DNA of 35,850 nt from Candidatus Pelagibacterales bacterium. GTDB lineage: Bacteria > Pseudomonadota > Alphaproteobacteria > Rickettsiales > UBA1997. Numbering within the stretch: the first letter of the stretch is position 1; each line of letters begins with the position of its first letter. Shown piece by piece: positions 1 through 7,850 of the stretch. The translations under genes and the position numbers were made by a program. A model generated the notes under the pieces. It made no database searches. It had not been told where the DNA came from and saw nothing but the letters and a program-made list of their open reading frames with translations. The DNA is taken from assembly GCA_016882165.1 (NCBI GenBank), contig VHBV01000001.1, forward strand, positions 1 to 35,850. The letters run 5' to 3'.

Positions 1-155
1 CATTCTGAGCGAAGCCCAAGAGTTTTGTCATTCTGAGCGAAGCCCAAGAGTTTTGTCATTCTGAGCGAAGCCCAAGAGTTTTGTCATTCTGAGCGAAGCC
101 CAAGAGTTTTGTCATTCTGAGCGAAGCCCAAGAGTTTTGTCATTCTGAGCGAAGC
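1..155. repeat. 28-bp tandem repeat array
   Basis: Five identical head-to-tail 28-bp units start at 1, 29, 57, 85 and 113, and a sixth begins at 141 but diverges after about 15 bases. Each unit opens with CATTCTGAGCGAAGC, the arm of the palindromic repeat that follows directly. The array is cut by the window edge, so its true copy number is unknown. It carries no open reading frame of note. Confidence 0.95.
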
Positions 156-222
156 GAAGAATCTCAGACTATAAGCTCGGAGTAAATCTCCCGAGATCCT
201 TCGTTTCAATCAGGGTGACAAT
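139..222. repeat. Imperfect palindromic repeat (CATTCTGAG family)
   Basis: The left arm GTCATTCTGAGCGAAGCG (from 139) and the right arm ending GTGACA (to about 222) are imperfect inverted copies; both carry a GATTCTCAG/CCGAGATCC-like core. Similar arms recur near 32786-32866 and 35305-35335, so this is a dispersed family. It lies upstream of rluD and could fold as a hairpin in RNA. No function can be shown. Confidence 0.75.
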
Positions 223-291
223 AGTGGTTAAGGCAAATTGCCTAAAAATATATCAAAATCTGAAGCTACCTTTATTAAAAATAACTAAAAT

Positions 292-1269
292 ATGGAAAAA
301 TTTGAATTCATCGTTTGCGAAACAGAAGAGAATATAAGACTTGATAAATTTCTTACGTTAAAGTTTTTGGCGATAAAACCAGAAATCACGCGCAGCAAAA
401 TTCAAAATCTTATTGATGAAAAATTAATCTGTGATGAAAATAATCAAGCAATTAAAAATTCTGCCCAAAAAACAAAATTAAATCAAAAAATTACAGTTTT
501 GGTTCCCGATGCAAAACCAATGAACTTGTCAGCTAAGAAAATTGATTTTGAAATTGTCTTTGAAGACGAAGATCTTCTGGTAATTAATAAACCCGCAGGA
601 CTCACTGTTCATCCAGGTGCTGGCAATTCTGATGATACTTTAGTTAACGCTCTTTTATTTACACATCAAAACAAACTTTCTTCTATTAATGGCGAATTTC
701 GTCCAGGAATTGTTCACCGACTTGATAAAGATACTTCCGGACTTATGTTGGTTGCCAAAAATGACTTTACTCATCAAATTTTAAGTCAAAGATTAAAAGA
801 TCGAGAAATTAAAAGAAGTTATTTGGCTTTTATTTACGGCGTTATAACTCCAAATGTTGGAATAATTGATAAAAATATTGTCCGTTCACGCTTAAATCGC
901 TTGAAGATGGTTGTTGCAAAAACTTTAGGTCGAAATGCAGTAACTAATTATGAAACAAAAAAGATTTTTGCCGATGGTTTTGCAAGCCTTGTTGAATGCA
1001 GATTGCAAACAGGAAGAACACATCAAATAAGAGTCCATTTTGAAGCAGTAAAACACTCTCTTATAGGAGATCAACTATATAACTCAGCCAAAAAAAATCC
1101 AAAAAAAGAACTTGATGAAAAATTAAAAGAGTTTGTAAAAACTTTTCCAAGACAAGCTCTTCACTCTTATAAAATAGGCTTTCTTCACCCAAGAAGTAAT
1201 AAAGAAATGAATTTTGAAATTGGGTTACCTAATGATTTAAAAGAATTGGAAAAAGTTTTGAGCATGTAA
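292..1269 (+). CDS. rluD: Ribosomal large subunit pseudouridine synthase, RluD type
   Basis: Isomerises specific uridines of 23S rRNA to pseudouridine in the cytoplasm; RluD of E. coli acts on helix 69 (positions 1911, 1915, 1917). The 325-residue product has an N-terminal S4-like RNA-binding segment (about residues 15-75), then the RluA-family catalytic domain. Residues 98-109 (INKPAGLTVHPG) and the motif HRLDKDTSG at 142-150 are clear, with D145 as the catalytic aspartate. The wording VHPGAGN is closer to RluD than to RluC. Length is normal for the family. It is followed by miaA on the same strand across a palindromic repeat, so co-transcription is possible. The family is certain; the exact target is inferred. 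Confidence 0.93.
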   Translation: MEKFEFIVCETEENIRLDKFLTLKFLAIKPEITRSKIQNLIDEKLICDENNQAIKNSAQKTKLNQKITVLVPDAKPMNLSAKKIDFEIVFEDEDLLVINKPAGLTVHPGAGNSDDTLVNALLFTHQNKLSSINGEFRPGIVHRLDKDTSGLMLVAKNDFTHQILSQRLKDREIKRSYLAFIYGVITPNVGIIDKNIVRSRLNRLKMVVAKTLGRNAVTNYETKKIFADGFASLVECRLQTGRTHQIRVHFEAVKHSLIGDQLYNSAKKNPKKELDEKLKEFVKTFPRQALHSYKIGFLHPRSNKEMNFEIGLPNDLKELEKVLSM

Positions 1270-1301
1270 AGTTATTGTTCATTGCACAGCTATCTTTCAC
1301 C

Positions 1302-1390
1302 CGTCATTGCGAGAAGTGCGAAGCATGACTTGGCAATCCAGAAAATGCATCAAACTGGATTTCCTCCTCCCTTCAATTGTCGCAATGATG
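1302..1390. repeat. Palindromic repeat (CGTCATTGCGAG family)
   Basis: The left arm CGTCATTGCGAG...TGGCAATCCAG is followed by a degraded inverted arm CTGGATT...TCGCAATGATG. The same family occurs at 9900-10066, 12081-12115 and 14855-14959. It fills the rluD-miaA gap and is open in the miaA frame, which creates a spurious or possible N-terminal extension of MiaA. Confidence 0.8.
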
Positions 1391-1411
1391 ATGTTAATAA
1401 TAAAAACCATC

Positions 1412-2317
1412 ATGTCAGAAAAAATTTTTGTAATATCTGGACCAACAGCTTCTGGAAAATCAGGACTTGCGCTTCAATTTGCTGATTACAAAGATATTAC
1501 AATTATTAATGCCGATTCTTTACAAATTTATCAGGGCTTAGCAATTCTTTCTTCACAGCCAACAATTTCTGAACAGAATCAAGTTTCCCATAAACTATAT
1601 TCAATCTTGGAAACGCATGAATCTTCTTCTGTGGCTTTATGGCTTAAACTTGCTAATCAAGAAATTAAGAACTGTTGGCAAAATAATAAAATACCAGTAA
1701 TTGTTGGCGGCACTGGTATGTATATTTCAAAATTGATTGAAGGAATTAATGAAATTCCAGAAATTCAGCACTCTATAAAAAGTCAGGCAAAAGAAGAATT
1801 TGAATCTTTAGGAATTGAAAATTTCAGAAAAAAATTAATTTCCTTAGGGGAAGAAAAAGAAAAAATAGAAAAGCTTGATAAACAACGCCTGATAAGAATT
1901 TATGAGGTTTTTAATCAAACTGGAAAATCTCTTTCTTGGTGGCAAAATCAATCACTAAAAACTTTTTTTTCACCACAAATTTTCACTCATATCAACTTAA
2001 ATCCAGATCGTAATTTACTGTATAAAAATTGTAATTTGCGTTTTGAAAAAATGATGGAAAATGGAGCAATTAACGAGGTAAATAATTTACTCAAACAAGG
2101 AATTAAAGAAGATTCTCAAGTTACTAAAACACTTGGTTTTTTAGAAATAAAACAATTTCTTTCAAAAGAAATTTCTGAAAAAGAAGCAATTGAAATTGCC
2201 TCACAAAAAACAAGAAATTATGCTAAAAGACAACTAACTTGGTTTCGCAATCAATTGCCAAACAAAATTATTTTTGAAGAAAATCAACAAGCTTTGAATT
2301 ATCTAAAATCTTTATGA
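1412..2317 (+). CDS. miaA: tRNA dimethylallyltransferase
   Basis: Transfers a dimethylallyl group to N6 of A37 in tRNAs that read UNN codons. From the start chosen here the protein has 302 residues, normal for MiaA. It shows the P-loop GPTASGKS at 10-17, the INADSLQIYQG segment with the DSxQ motif, and VGGTGMYI, all diagnostic. The frame stays open upstream to an ATG at 1307, but that extra stretch of 35 residues is the translation of a palindromic repeat. The ATG at 1412, directly before SEKIFVISGPTASG, matches the family's start. The stop overlaps the recO start (ATGA), so the two are translationally coupled. Confidence 0.95.
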   Translation: MSEKIFVISGPTASGKSGLALQFADYKDITIINADSLQIYQGLAILSSQPTISEQNQVSHKLYSILETHESSSVALWLKLANQEIKNCWQNNKIPVIVGGTGMYISKLIEGINEIPEIQHSIKSQAKEEFESLGIENFRKKLISLGEEKEKIEKLDKQRLIRIYEVFNQTGKSLSWWQNQSLKTFFSPQIFTHINLNPDRNLLYKNCNLRFEKMMENGAINEVNNLLKQGIKEDSQVTKTLGFLEIKQFLSKEISEKEAIEIASQKTRNYAKRQLTWFRNQLPNKIIFEENQQALNYLKSL

Positions 2318-3066
2318 AATTTGTTGATCAAGGAATTATAATTAGCATAAAAAAATATAGTGAAAATTCACTAATTGTTAAGGTTCTCTCTCAGAATCAC
2401 GGAATTTACAGCAGTTTTGTTAAGTCTGCAAAATCAAGTAAAGATCGTCTAAATTTCCAGATCGGAAATTTAATTTCCTTTGAATATCGAGCAAGACTTG
2501 AAGAAAACTTAGGACAGTTTTATGCCATTGACTTGGTTGCCTGTTATTGCTCAAAAATTATGTTTGATCGATTAAAATTAGATTGTGTTAAATCTTTATT
2601 CGCAATTGTTGAAGGCTGCTTTCTGGAACGAGAAGAACATATATTACTTTTTGATGAACTAAACAATTTTTTACAAAGAATTACTGAAGAAAATATCGAT
2701 AAAAAAGATTTCTTAGCTTCTTACATCAAGCTAGAACTAAAAATATTAGAAACCTTGGGATATGGAATTGACTTATCTTCTTGCGTTGTAACAAACTCAA
2801 ATGAGAATTTATCTTTTGTTTCTCCAAAATCGGCTCATGCTGTTTCTTTAGAAGCCGGAAAAGCTTACGAAAGAAAGTTACTAAAACTGCCAGCATTTTT
2901 AATTGCTGAAGCCGATTATGATGAAAATCACTTATTTGATGGCTTAAAACTTAGTGGCTATTTTTTAGAGAAGTTTATTTTTGATGACAAAAGAGAATCT
3001 GAAAAAAAACAACATTCTTTTTATCGAGAAAATATTATAAAAAGTCTTAATTTGAGAAGCGAGTAA
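2314..3066 (+). CDS. recO: DNA repair protein RecO
   Basis: Recombination mediator of the RecFOR pathway; it helps load RecA on SSB-coated single-stranded DNA and anneals strands. The 250-residue protein begins with the usual OB-fold segment (DQGIIISIKKYSENSLIVKVLS, here residues 4-25), and then shows the helical domain typical of RecO, with LGYGIDLSSCVV at about 146-157 matching the family's LGYGLDLxxC motif. Its ATG overlaps the miaA stop, so it is the last gene of a rluD-miaA-recO run. A hairpin followed by a T-run lies about 115 bases downstream. Confidence 0.92.
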   Translation: MKFVDQGIIISIKKYSENSLIVKVLSQNHGIYSSFVKSAKSSKDRLNFQIGNLISFEYRARLEENLGQFYAIDLVACYCSKIMFDRLKLDCVKSLFAIVEGCFLEREEHILLFDELNNFLQRITEENIDKKDFLASYIKLELKILETLGYGIDLSSCVVTNSNENLSFVSPKSAHAVSLEAGKAYERKLLKLPAFLIAEADYDENHLFDGLKLSGYFLEKFIFDDKRESEKKQHSFYRENIIKSLNLRSE

Positions 3067-3112
3067 TTGCAATGATTACTAAACCAAATTTGATTAAAAA
3101 ACTTTTTGCTGT

Positions 3113-3283
3113 ATACCAAATAAAATATTTGTTGATCATAGTAACGAAGTATTTTTGAGATAAAAATTGTAAAAAATGAAAGCTGTATGAACATACAGCT
3201 TGAGGTTTTTTGTAATTATTTAGCCAAAAAGACGAAGTTAATATGATCAATTACTTAACTATCAAGAAATGGTTTATTGGTAT
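3113..3283. repeat. Large imperfect palindromic element, TACCAAATAAA family
   Basis: The outer arms are ATACCAAATAAAATATTTG (from 3113) and CAAGAAATGGTTTATTGGTAT (to 3283). They match the two arms of the compact 61-bp palindrome at 18946-19006 with a few changes. Here the 13-base loop of the compact copy is replaced by roughly 115 bp, itself bordered by the inverted repeat TTGATCATAGTAAC (3131-3144) / GTTAATATGATCAA (3237-3250). The recO terminator sits at the centre. It ends six bases before the stop codon of the prepilin peptidase gene. Confidence 0.75.
3180..3211 (+). terminator. Rho-independent terminator after recO
   Basis: AAGCTGTA (3180-3187) pairs perfectly with TACAGCTT (3194-3201) around the loop TGAACA, and GAGG then six T follow. 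This is the expected form for a terminator reading on the plus strand downstream of recO. The stem is short, with only three G-C pairs, so efficiency may be modest. Confidence 0.6.
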
Positions 3284-3288
3284 AGGTA

Positions 3289-4098
3289 TTAAAAAATCAA
3301 AGAACCTAACATCTCAACCAAATTTACATTTCTTTCACACAGCAAAGCAACAAAAAAAGAAGTGCAGATTGCTGGAGCGAATGGAAAAGTTTTATCTTTT
3401 CTAAGATATTGCCAAATTGGTCCAAAAACCACACCCAAAATACCACTCACTAACATAAAAAATAGAAATCCTTTTGTTCCAAAAGCAAGTCCTGCAATAA
3501 AAAAGAACTTCACATCATCAATTCCAAGAGCTTCCGTTTTAGTTGTAACATAAAAAAATGCTATCAATGCCAAACCGAATGCCACGTACAAAAATGCCGA
3601 TTTTATATTGGCAAAAACAGCTGGGTTTCCGCCTTCATTTACAAGCCAAATTGTCACCAAAACTGCTAAAAAATATTGGGTGATATCTGGAATAAAATAG
3701 CGTTCTAAATCAACCACAATCATCACAACTAAAGTTGCAAAAATTAAGCAGGCCAAGATAAGTTTTAGATCAATTTTTTGTCCAAAAACAAAATAACAAG
3801 TTAAAAAACCAAGAACAAAACTTGTTTCAATTAAAGGATAGCGAGCTGATATTTTATCACCGCAATTACTGCATTTTCCTCTCTGAAAAAGCCATGAGAA
3901 AAGAGGAATAAGATTTTTTACCTTTAAAACAACACCACATTTCACACATTTAGAACGAGCAATAACAATTGGCTCTTTTGTTGCTAAACGATACGAAATT
4001 AAACTAGCAAATGAACCAAAAATTAAAGCAAAGCAGCTTATCAATAAAACTTGCCCAGCAACTCCAATTTGCAAGTTTAGTAAAGAAAAAAAGTCCAT
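3289..4098 (-). CDS. Prepilin peptidase / N-methyltransferase (type IV leader peptidase)
   Basis: Inner-membrane aspartic protease that cuts the short leader of type IV prepilins and type II pseudopilins. The 269-residue protein has a hydrophobic start with GSFASLISYRL (28-38), and a cytoplasmic domain with two CxxC pairs (C51/C54 and C76/C79), which bind zinc in PilD/GspO. Several membrane segments follow, carrying the likely catalytic aspartates D130 (VDLERYFIPD) and D195 (GIDDVK). All hallmarks of a bifunctional enzyme are present. No pilus assembly genes adjoin it, but a pilin-like candidate substrate lies at 19007-19882 in this window. It converges on recO. Confidence 0.93.
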   Translation of the reverse strand: MDFFSLLNLQIGVAGQVLLISCFALIFGSFASLISYRLATKEPIVIARSKCVKCGVVLKVKNLIPLFSWLFQRGKCSNCGDKISARYPLIETSFVLGFLTCYFVFGQKIDLKLILACLIFATLVVMIVVDLERYFIPDITQYFLAVLVTIWLVNEGGNPAVFANIKSAFLYVAFGLALIAFFYVTTKTEALGIDDVKFFFIAGLAFGTKGFLFFMLVSGILGVVFGPIWQYLRKDKTFPFAPAICTSFFVALLCERNVNLVEMLGSLIF

Positions 4099-4236
4099 TT
4101 TTAGAAAATATAAAAAACGAGTGAATAATTATAACTCAATTTAAGATAATTGAATTGACATAAGAACTTCTAAATTAATTGCTAATTTTTATAGATGTAA
4201 ATAAATTCTATAGTATTTGAAAAAATTAAATAACTA

Positions 4237-5298
4237 ATGAAACACTTTTTCCTAAAACTAACAATTACATTTTTTGTTCTGCTTTGCTTTTCTTGCAGTC
4301 AAAAGCCTGCACAAATCGTAAATCGCAGCGGTAATTTTTATGGAAAAAACAACTTCTTCAATAAAAGCAAATATAGTAACCCTAAATTTTCCGCAGATAA
4401 CAGCTTTAAAATTAACCAAGTTGAAATTTCAGAAGGTGACACTCTTTATGCCATTTCAAAAAGATATCAAATTCCACTTCGAGACCTAATACAAGAAAAT
4501 AATTTAAAACCACCCTACATACTTAAGAATGGAAGAACTCTTATTATTCCCGCTCCTTCTTATCATATTGTGCAAAAAGGCGATACAATCTATAACATAT
4601 CGCGTTCTTACAATATGAATATTGATAATCTTGTTGAATTAAACGATTTAAAATCTCCTTATACTTTGCATGAAGGACAAAAAATTCGCACCACTAAATC
4701 ATCAAAAAGCACTGAAATTACCACTAATAACTTAAATTCTGATATTGTAGAAAAACCACTAAATCCACTTGAATCTGGCACTAATTCTATAGCTCCTGTT
4801 ACAACTTCGGTTGCGGCTGTAACTCCTCCAGTTGCAAACGCAATTCCAAACGTTGCCGAACAAAATAAAGAAGTTGCACCAAAGAAAATTGCAATTCCAA
4901 ATATCTCAGAAGCAAACCTAAGTAAATCTAATCAATTTGCTTGGCCAGTTAAAGGAGAAGTTATTTCAAAATTTGGTCCTAAAAAAGGCGGACTATATAA
5001 TGATGGTATAAATATAAAAGCTGCAAATGGTTCAAAAGTAGTTGCATCAGAAGATGGAATTGTTGCCTATGTTGGTAATGAACTAAAGGGATATGGAAAT
5101 TTAATCATCATAAAACACTCTAGTGGTTGGATTACAGCTTATGCACATCTTTCTAAAACTATCGCCAAAAGAGGACAGAAAGTTAAAAAACTTGATCTAA
5201 TTGGTGAAGTGGGAGCAACTGGTAATGTTGAGTTTCCACAACTTTACTTTGGTTTAAGAAAGGGTCGCGACTCAGTTAACCCTGAAAATTACTTATAA
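4237..5298 (+). CDS. NlpD-like lipoprotein: two LysM domains and a degenerate M23 (LytM) domain
   Basis: Probably activates an N-acetylmuramoyl-L-alanine amidase during septal peptidoglycan splitting, as NlpD does. The 353-residue protein begins with a signal sequence and a weak lipobox ending at C20 (LLCFSC). LysM repeats lie at about 61-105 and 109-152 (EGDTLYAISKRY; KGDTIYNISRSY). A low-complexity Pro/Val/Asn linker (about 155-230) leads to an M23 domain at 234-353. The zinc ligands are lost: the usual HxGxD is NDGIN (255-259), and the second His of the HxH region is Tyr at 337 (LYFGLRKG), while H304 remains. It should bind but not cut. ftsY follows after four bases and may be co-transcribed. 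Confidence 0.88.
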   Translation: MKHFFLKLTITFFVLLCFSCSQKPAQIVNRSGNFYGKNNFFNKSKYSNPKFSADNSFKINQVEISEGDTLYAISKRYQIPLRDLIQENNLKPPYILKNGRTLIIPAPSYHIVQKGDTIYNISRSYNMNIDNLVELNDLKSPYTLHEGQKIRTTKSSKSTEITTNNLNSDIVEKPLNPLESGTNSIAPVTTSVAAVTPPVANAIPNVAEQNKEVAPKKIAIPNISEANLSKSNQFAWPVKGEVISKFGPKKGGLYNDGINIKAANGSKVVASEDGIVAYVGNELKGYGNLIIIKHSSGWITAYAHLSKTIAKRGQKVKKLDLIGEVGATGNVEFPQLYFGLRKGRDSVNPENYL

Positions 5299-5302
5299 AA
5301 AT

Positions 5303-6229
5303 ATGGCTCTTCTAAATTTTTTCTCTAAATCAAAAGTTAATAGTGAAATTGGTAAATCAAACAAAATTGCCTCTTCTATCACACAAATTTTCACTCATAA
5401 AAAACTTGATAGTGATATTTTGGAGGAACTTGAAGAGTTACTAATTTTAAGCGATGTTGGTGCTGAAACTTCGATTAGAATTATTAAGAATTTTAAAGAC
5501 AAAAAATTTCATAAAAATATTACAGCTGAAGAAGTAAAACAATTCTTCAGTGAAGAACTGACTAGAATTCTTGAACCTTGTCAGAAAGCTTTGGAAATTC
5601 ACCATGAAACTAAACCTTACGTAATTATTTTTAATGGCGTAAATGGAGCAGGTAAAACAACCACAATTGGTAAGGTTGCTTTTAATCTTAAAAACCAAAA
5701 CAAAAAAGTAACAATAGCAGCTTGTGACACTTTCAGAGCTGCTGCATCAAAGCAATTAGAAGTTTGGGCACAAAGATCTGAAAGTGAAATTGTTGCGGCT
5801 ATAAAAAACGGAGAAGACCCAGCAGCAGTTGCTTATCGCGCTTTAGAAATTGCTAAGAAAAATAATTCTGATTTTCTTTTAATTGATACAGCGGGCAGAC
5901 TTCAGAATAAACAAAATCTAATGGATGAATTGAAAAAAATTGGCTCAATTCTAAAAAAACACGATATTAATGCTCCTCATGAAAATTTGCTAATTTTAGA
6001 TGCCACAACTGGCCAAAATGCTAAGAATCAATTAGAAGTATTTAACCAAATCGTAGGAATTACTGGTCTTGTTATAACAAAACTCGATGGCACAGCAAAA
6101 GGAGGAATTGTAGTAGCTTTATCTGACTTATTTAAAAAACCAATTTATGCAATTGGCATTGGAGAAAAAATTGAAGATTTACAAGAATTTAATGCCAAAA
6201 ATTTTGTTGATGGCTTACTAGAGATTTAA
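5303..6229 (+). CDS. ftsY: Signal recognition particle receptor FtsY
   Basis: SRP receptor GTPase at the inner membrane; it pairs with Ffh to deliver nascent membrane proteins to SecYEG. The 308-residue protein consists of the N domain (about 15-95) and the G domain. G motifs are GVNGAGKTT (112-120), CDTFRAAA (141-148), DTAGR (195-199) and TKLDG (259-263). The long acidic A domain of E. coli FtsY is absent; only a short N-terminal stretch with FF at 6-7 precedes the N domain, as in other compact alphaproteobacterial forms. It lies four bases after the NlpD-like gene and converges on trpE with 17 bases between the two stops. Confidence 0.96.
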   Translation: MALLNFFSKSKVNSEIGKSNKIASSITQIFTHKKLDSDILEELEELLILSDVGAETSIRIIKNFKDKKFHKNITAEEVKQFFSEELTRILEPCQKALEIHHETKPYVIIFNGVNGAGKTTTIGKVAFNLKNQNKKVTIAACDTFRAAASKQLEVWAQRSESEIVAAIKNGEDPAAVAYRALEIAKKNNSDFLLIDTAGRLQNKQNLMDELKKIGSILKKHDINAPHENLLILDATTGQNAKNQLEVFNQIVGITGLVITKLDGTAKGGIVVALSDLFKKPIYAIGIGEKIEDLQEFNAKNFVDGLLEI

Positions 6230-6246
6230 AAATAACAATCAAAATT

Positions 6247-7764
6247 TTACAAAAAATCTTTAATCGCTTCACAAGCTTTAACCAAAGCCTGAGACTTGTT
6301 AATACATTCCTGATATTCTGATTTAGCATCAGAATCAAAAACAACTCCAGCACCAGCCTGCAGATAAATTTTACCATCTTTTATTAATGAAGAACGCAAA
6401 GTTATACAAGTTTCCATATCACCATTTGCTGAAAAATATCCAACACAACCCGCATAAAAACCTCTTCTGGTTTTCTCGATTTCTTCAATAATTTCCATAG
6501 CTCTGATTTTTGGCGCACCACTTACTGTACCAGCTGGAAATCCAGATATTAAAGCATCTAGAGCATCTAAATCTTCGCGCAAAATACCTTCAACATTTGA
6601 AGAAATATGCATTACGTGAGAATAGTTTTCTATCACCATTTTCTCAGTAACCTTTACCGAACCATCAACACAAACTCTTCCAACATCATGTCTTCCTAAA
6701 TCAATTAGCATAAGATGTTCTGCAACTTCTTTTTCATCAGATAACAATCCTTCAGCAATTTTTTTATCTTCCTCTATAGTTTTACCTCTTTTTCTTGTTC
6801 CAGCTAAAGGACGAATTGTAATTTTCTTAGATTTTGCAGAAACCATAATTTCAGGACTTGAGCCAATCAAGGTAAAATCTGGTAATTTCAGGTAAAATAA
6901 AAATGGCGAAGGATTGATTGCTCTAAGCGCGCGATAAAAAGAAAATTCAGAAATTTTAGAATCAAAGTTTGAAACAAATCTCTGCGAAGGCAATACTTGA
7001 AAAATATCACCATCCACTATGTATTTTTTTGCTTTTTCAACCGCCAAAACATATTCCGATTCAGTATAATTTGAACTAAAATCGAATTTTGGATCAAAAC
7101 TTGCTGCTGTTTTTTCATAACTTTCAGATAAAATTTCTTCAATTAACTTGATTCTATCTATAGCTAAATCAAAAATCTCAGCACTATTTTTATTAATATG
7201 AGAGGAAAAAATTGGCGCACAAATTAAAGCGCAATCAAACAGATTATCAAAAATTATCAAGATTTGTGGACGCATAAAAATACTATCCGGAATCTTTAAA
7301 TCATCTGGCAAATTATTATCTTTTATTTTTTCCATCAGACGCACCATATCGTAAGACATATAGCCAAAAATTCCACCACAAATTCCTGGCAGCTCTCCGT
7401 TTGCATAGCTCAAAGAACTCCATTCAATTTGCGACTTATTGATCAACTGTCTTAAATTCTGAATTGGATTACCCTGTTCTTTAACAAAGCTATTTTTATC
7501 ATTTGCAAAATTATCATTTAAAAACGACTCTTCCGAGGAGCATTTCCAAACTAAGTCTGGCATTAATCCAATAACAGAAAAACGTCCTTTGTTATTTCCC
7601 TTTTCAGCTGATTCAAAAAGAAAATTATAATCAGGATATTTTTTTGAGATTTTCAGCGAAGCTAAAACAGGAGTAATGGTGTCGGTTGGGATTTTCTTGT
7701 AAAGAACAGCAGAATTTGATTTTGACAAAAGGTCGCAAAATTCTGCTTTAGTGAAGTTGTACAT
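6247..7764 (-). CDS. trpE: Anthranilate synthase component I
   Basis: Converts chorismate plus ammonia (from TrpG) to anthranilate, the first step of tryptophan synthesis. From ATG 7764 it has 505 residues, normal for TrpE. The feedback-site motif LFESAE (49-54) resembles the LLES motif that binds Trp. The catalytic half carries IRPLAGTRKRGKT (about 317-329), LGRHDVGR (356-363, His where Asn is commoner) and FPAGTVSGAPK (409-419). The ORF opens at 7809, but the 15 extra residues come from a palindromic repeat, and MYNFTKAEF looks like the true start. It follows ppiD, a gene order I recall from Alphaproteobacteria. No trpG is nearby. PabB is the main alternative but fits less well. Confidence 0.88.
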   Translation of the reverse strand: MYNFTKAEFCDLLSKSNSAVLYKKIPTDTITPVLASLKISKKYPDYNFLFESAEKGNNKGRFSVIGLMPDLVWKCSSEESFLNDNFANDKNSFVKEQGNPIQNLRQLINKSQIEWSSLSYANGELPGICGGIFGYMSYDMVRLMEKIKDNNLPDDLKIPDSIFMRPQILIIFDNLFDCALICAPIFSSHINKNSAEIFDLAIDRIKLIEEILSESYEKTAASFDPKFDFSSNYTESEYVLAVEKAKKYIVDGDIFQVLPSQRFVSNFDSKISEFSFYRALRAINPSPFLFYLKLPDFTLIGSSPEIMVSAKSKKITIRPLAGTRKRGKTIEEDKKIAEGLLSDEKEVAEHLMLIDLGRHDVGRVCVDGSVKVTEKMVIENYSHVMHISSNVEGILREDLDALDALISGFPAGTVSGAPKIRAMEIIEEIEKTRRGFYAGCVGYFSANGDMETCITLRSSLIKDGKIYLQAGAGVVFDSDAKSEYQECINKSQALVKACEAIKDFL

Positions 7765-7786
7765 TTGATATTTTTTAGAAAAATCA

Positions 7787-7838
7787 CCCGTCATTTGGGC
7801 AAATCCCAAATGCCACCCTCTTTTGCAAAGAGGGCTTT
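7787..7838. repeat. Double hairpin repeat between ppiD and trpE
   Basis: Two perfect small hairpins lie side by side: CATTTGGG (7792-7799) / CCCAAATG (7805-7812), and CCCTCTTT (7816-7823) / AAAGAGGG (7827-7834). The unit fills the gap between the ppiD stop and the trpE start and could attenuate or separate their expression. On the minus strand neither stem is followed at once by a T-run, so I call it a repeat and not a terminator. Confidence 0.65.
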
Positions 7839-7850
7839 AAAATTTATTTT

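Noticed and set aside
1..155. CRISPR array
   Set aside because: The units are contiguous identical 28-mers with no variable spacers and no cas genes are present.
1282..1485. 67-residue ORF overlapping the start of miaA
   Set aside because: It is a shadow frame made of palindromic-repeat sequence and out-of-frame miaA.
3047..3250. 67-residue minus-strand ORF after recO
   Set aside because: It is made of the large palindromic element and the recO terminator and has no family likeness.
4155..4190. Promoter with consensus TTGACA before the NlpD-like gene
   Set aside because: TTGACA at 4155-4160 is perfect, but no -10 box lies at 16-18 bases, so the pair cannot be supported.
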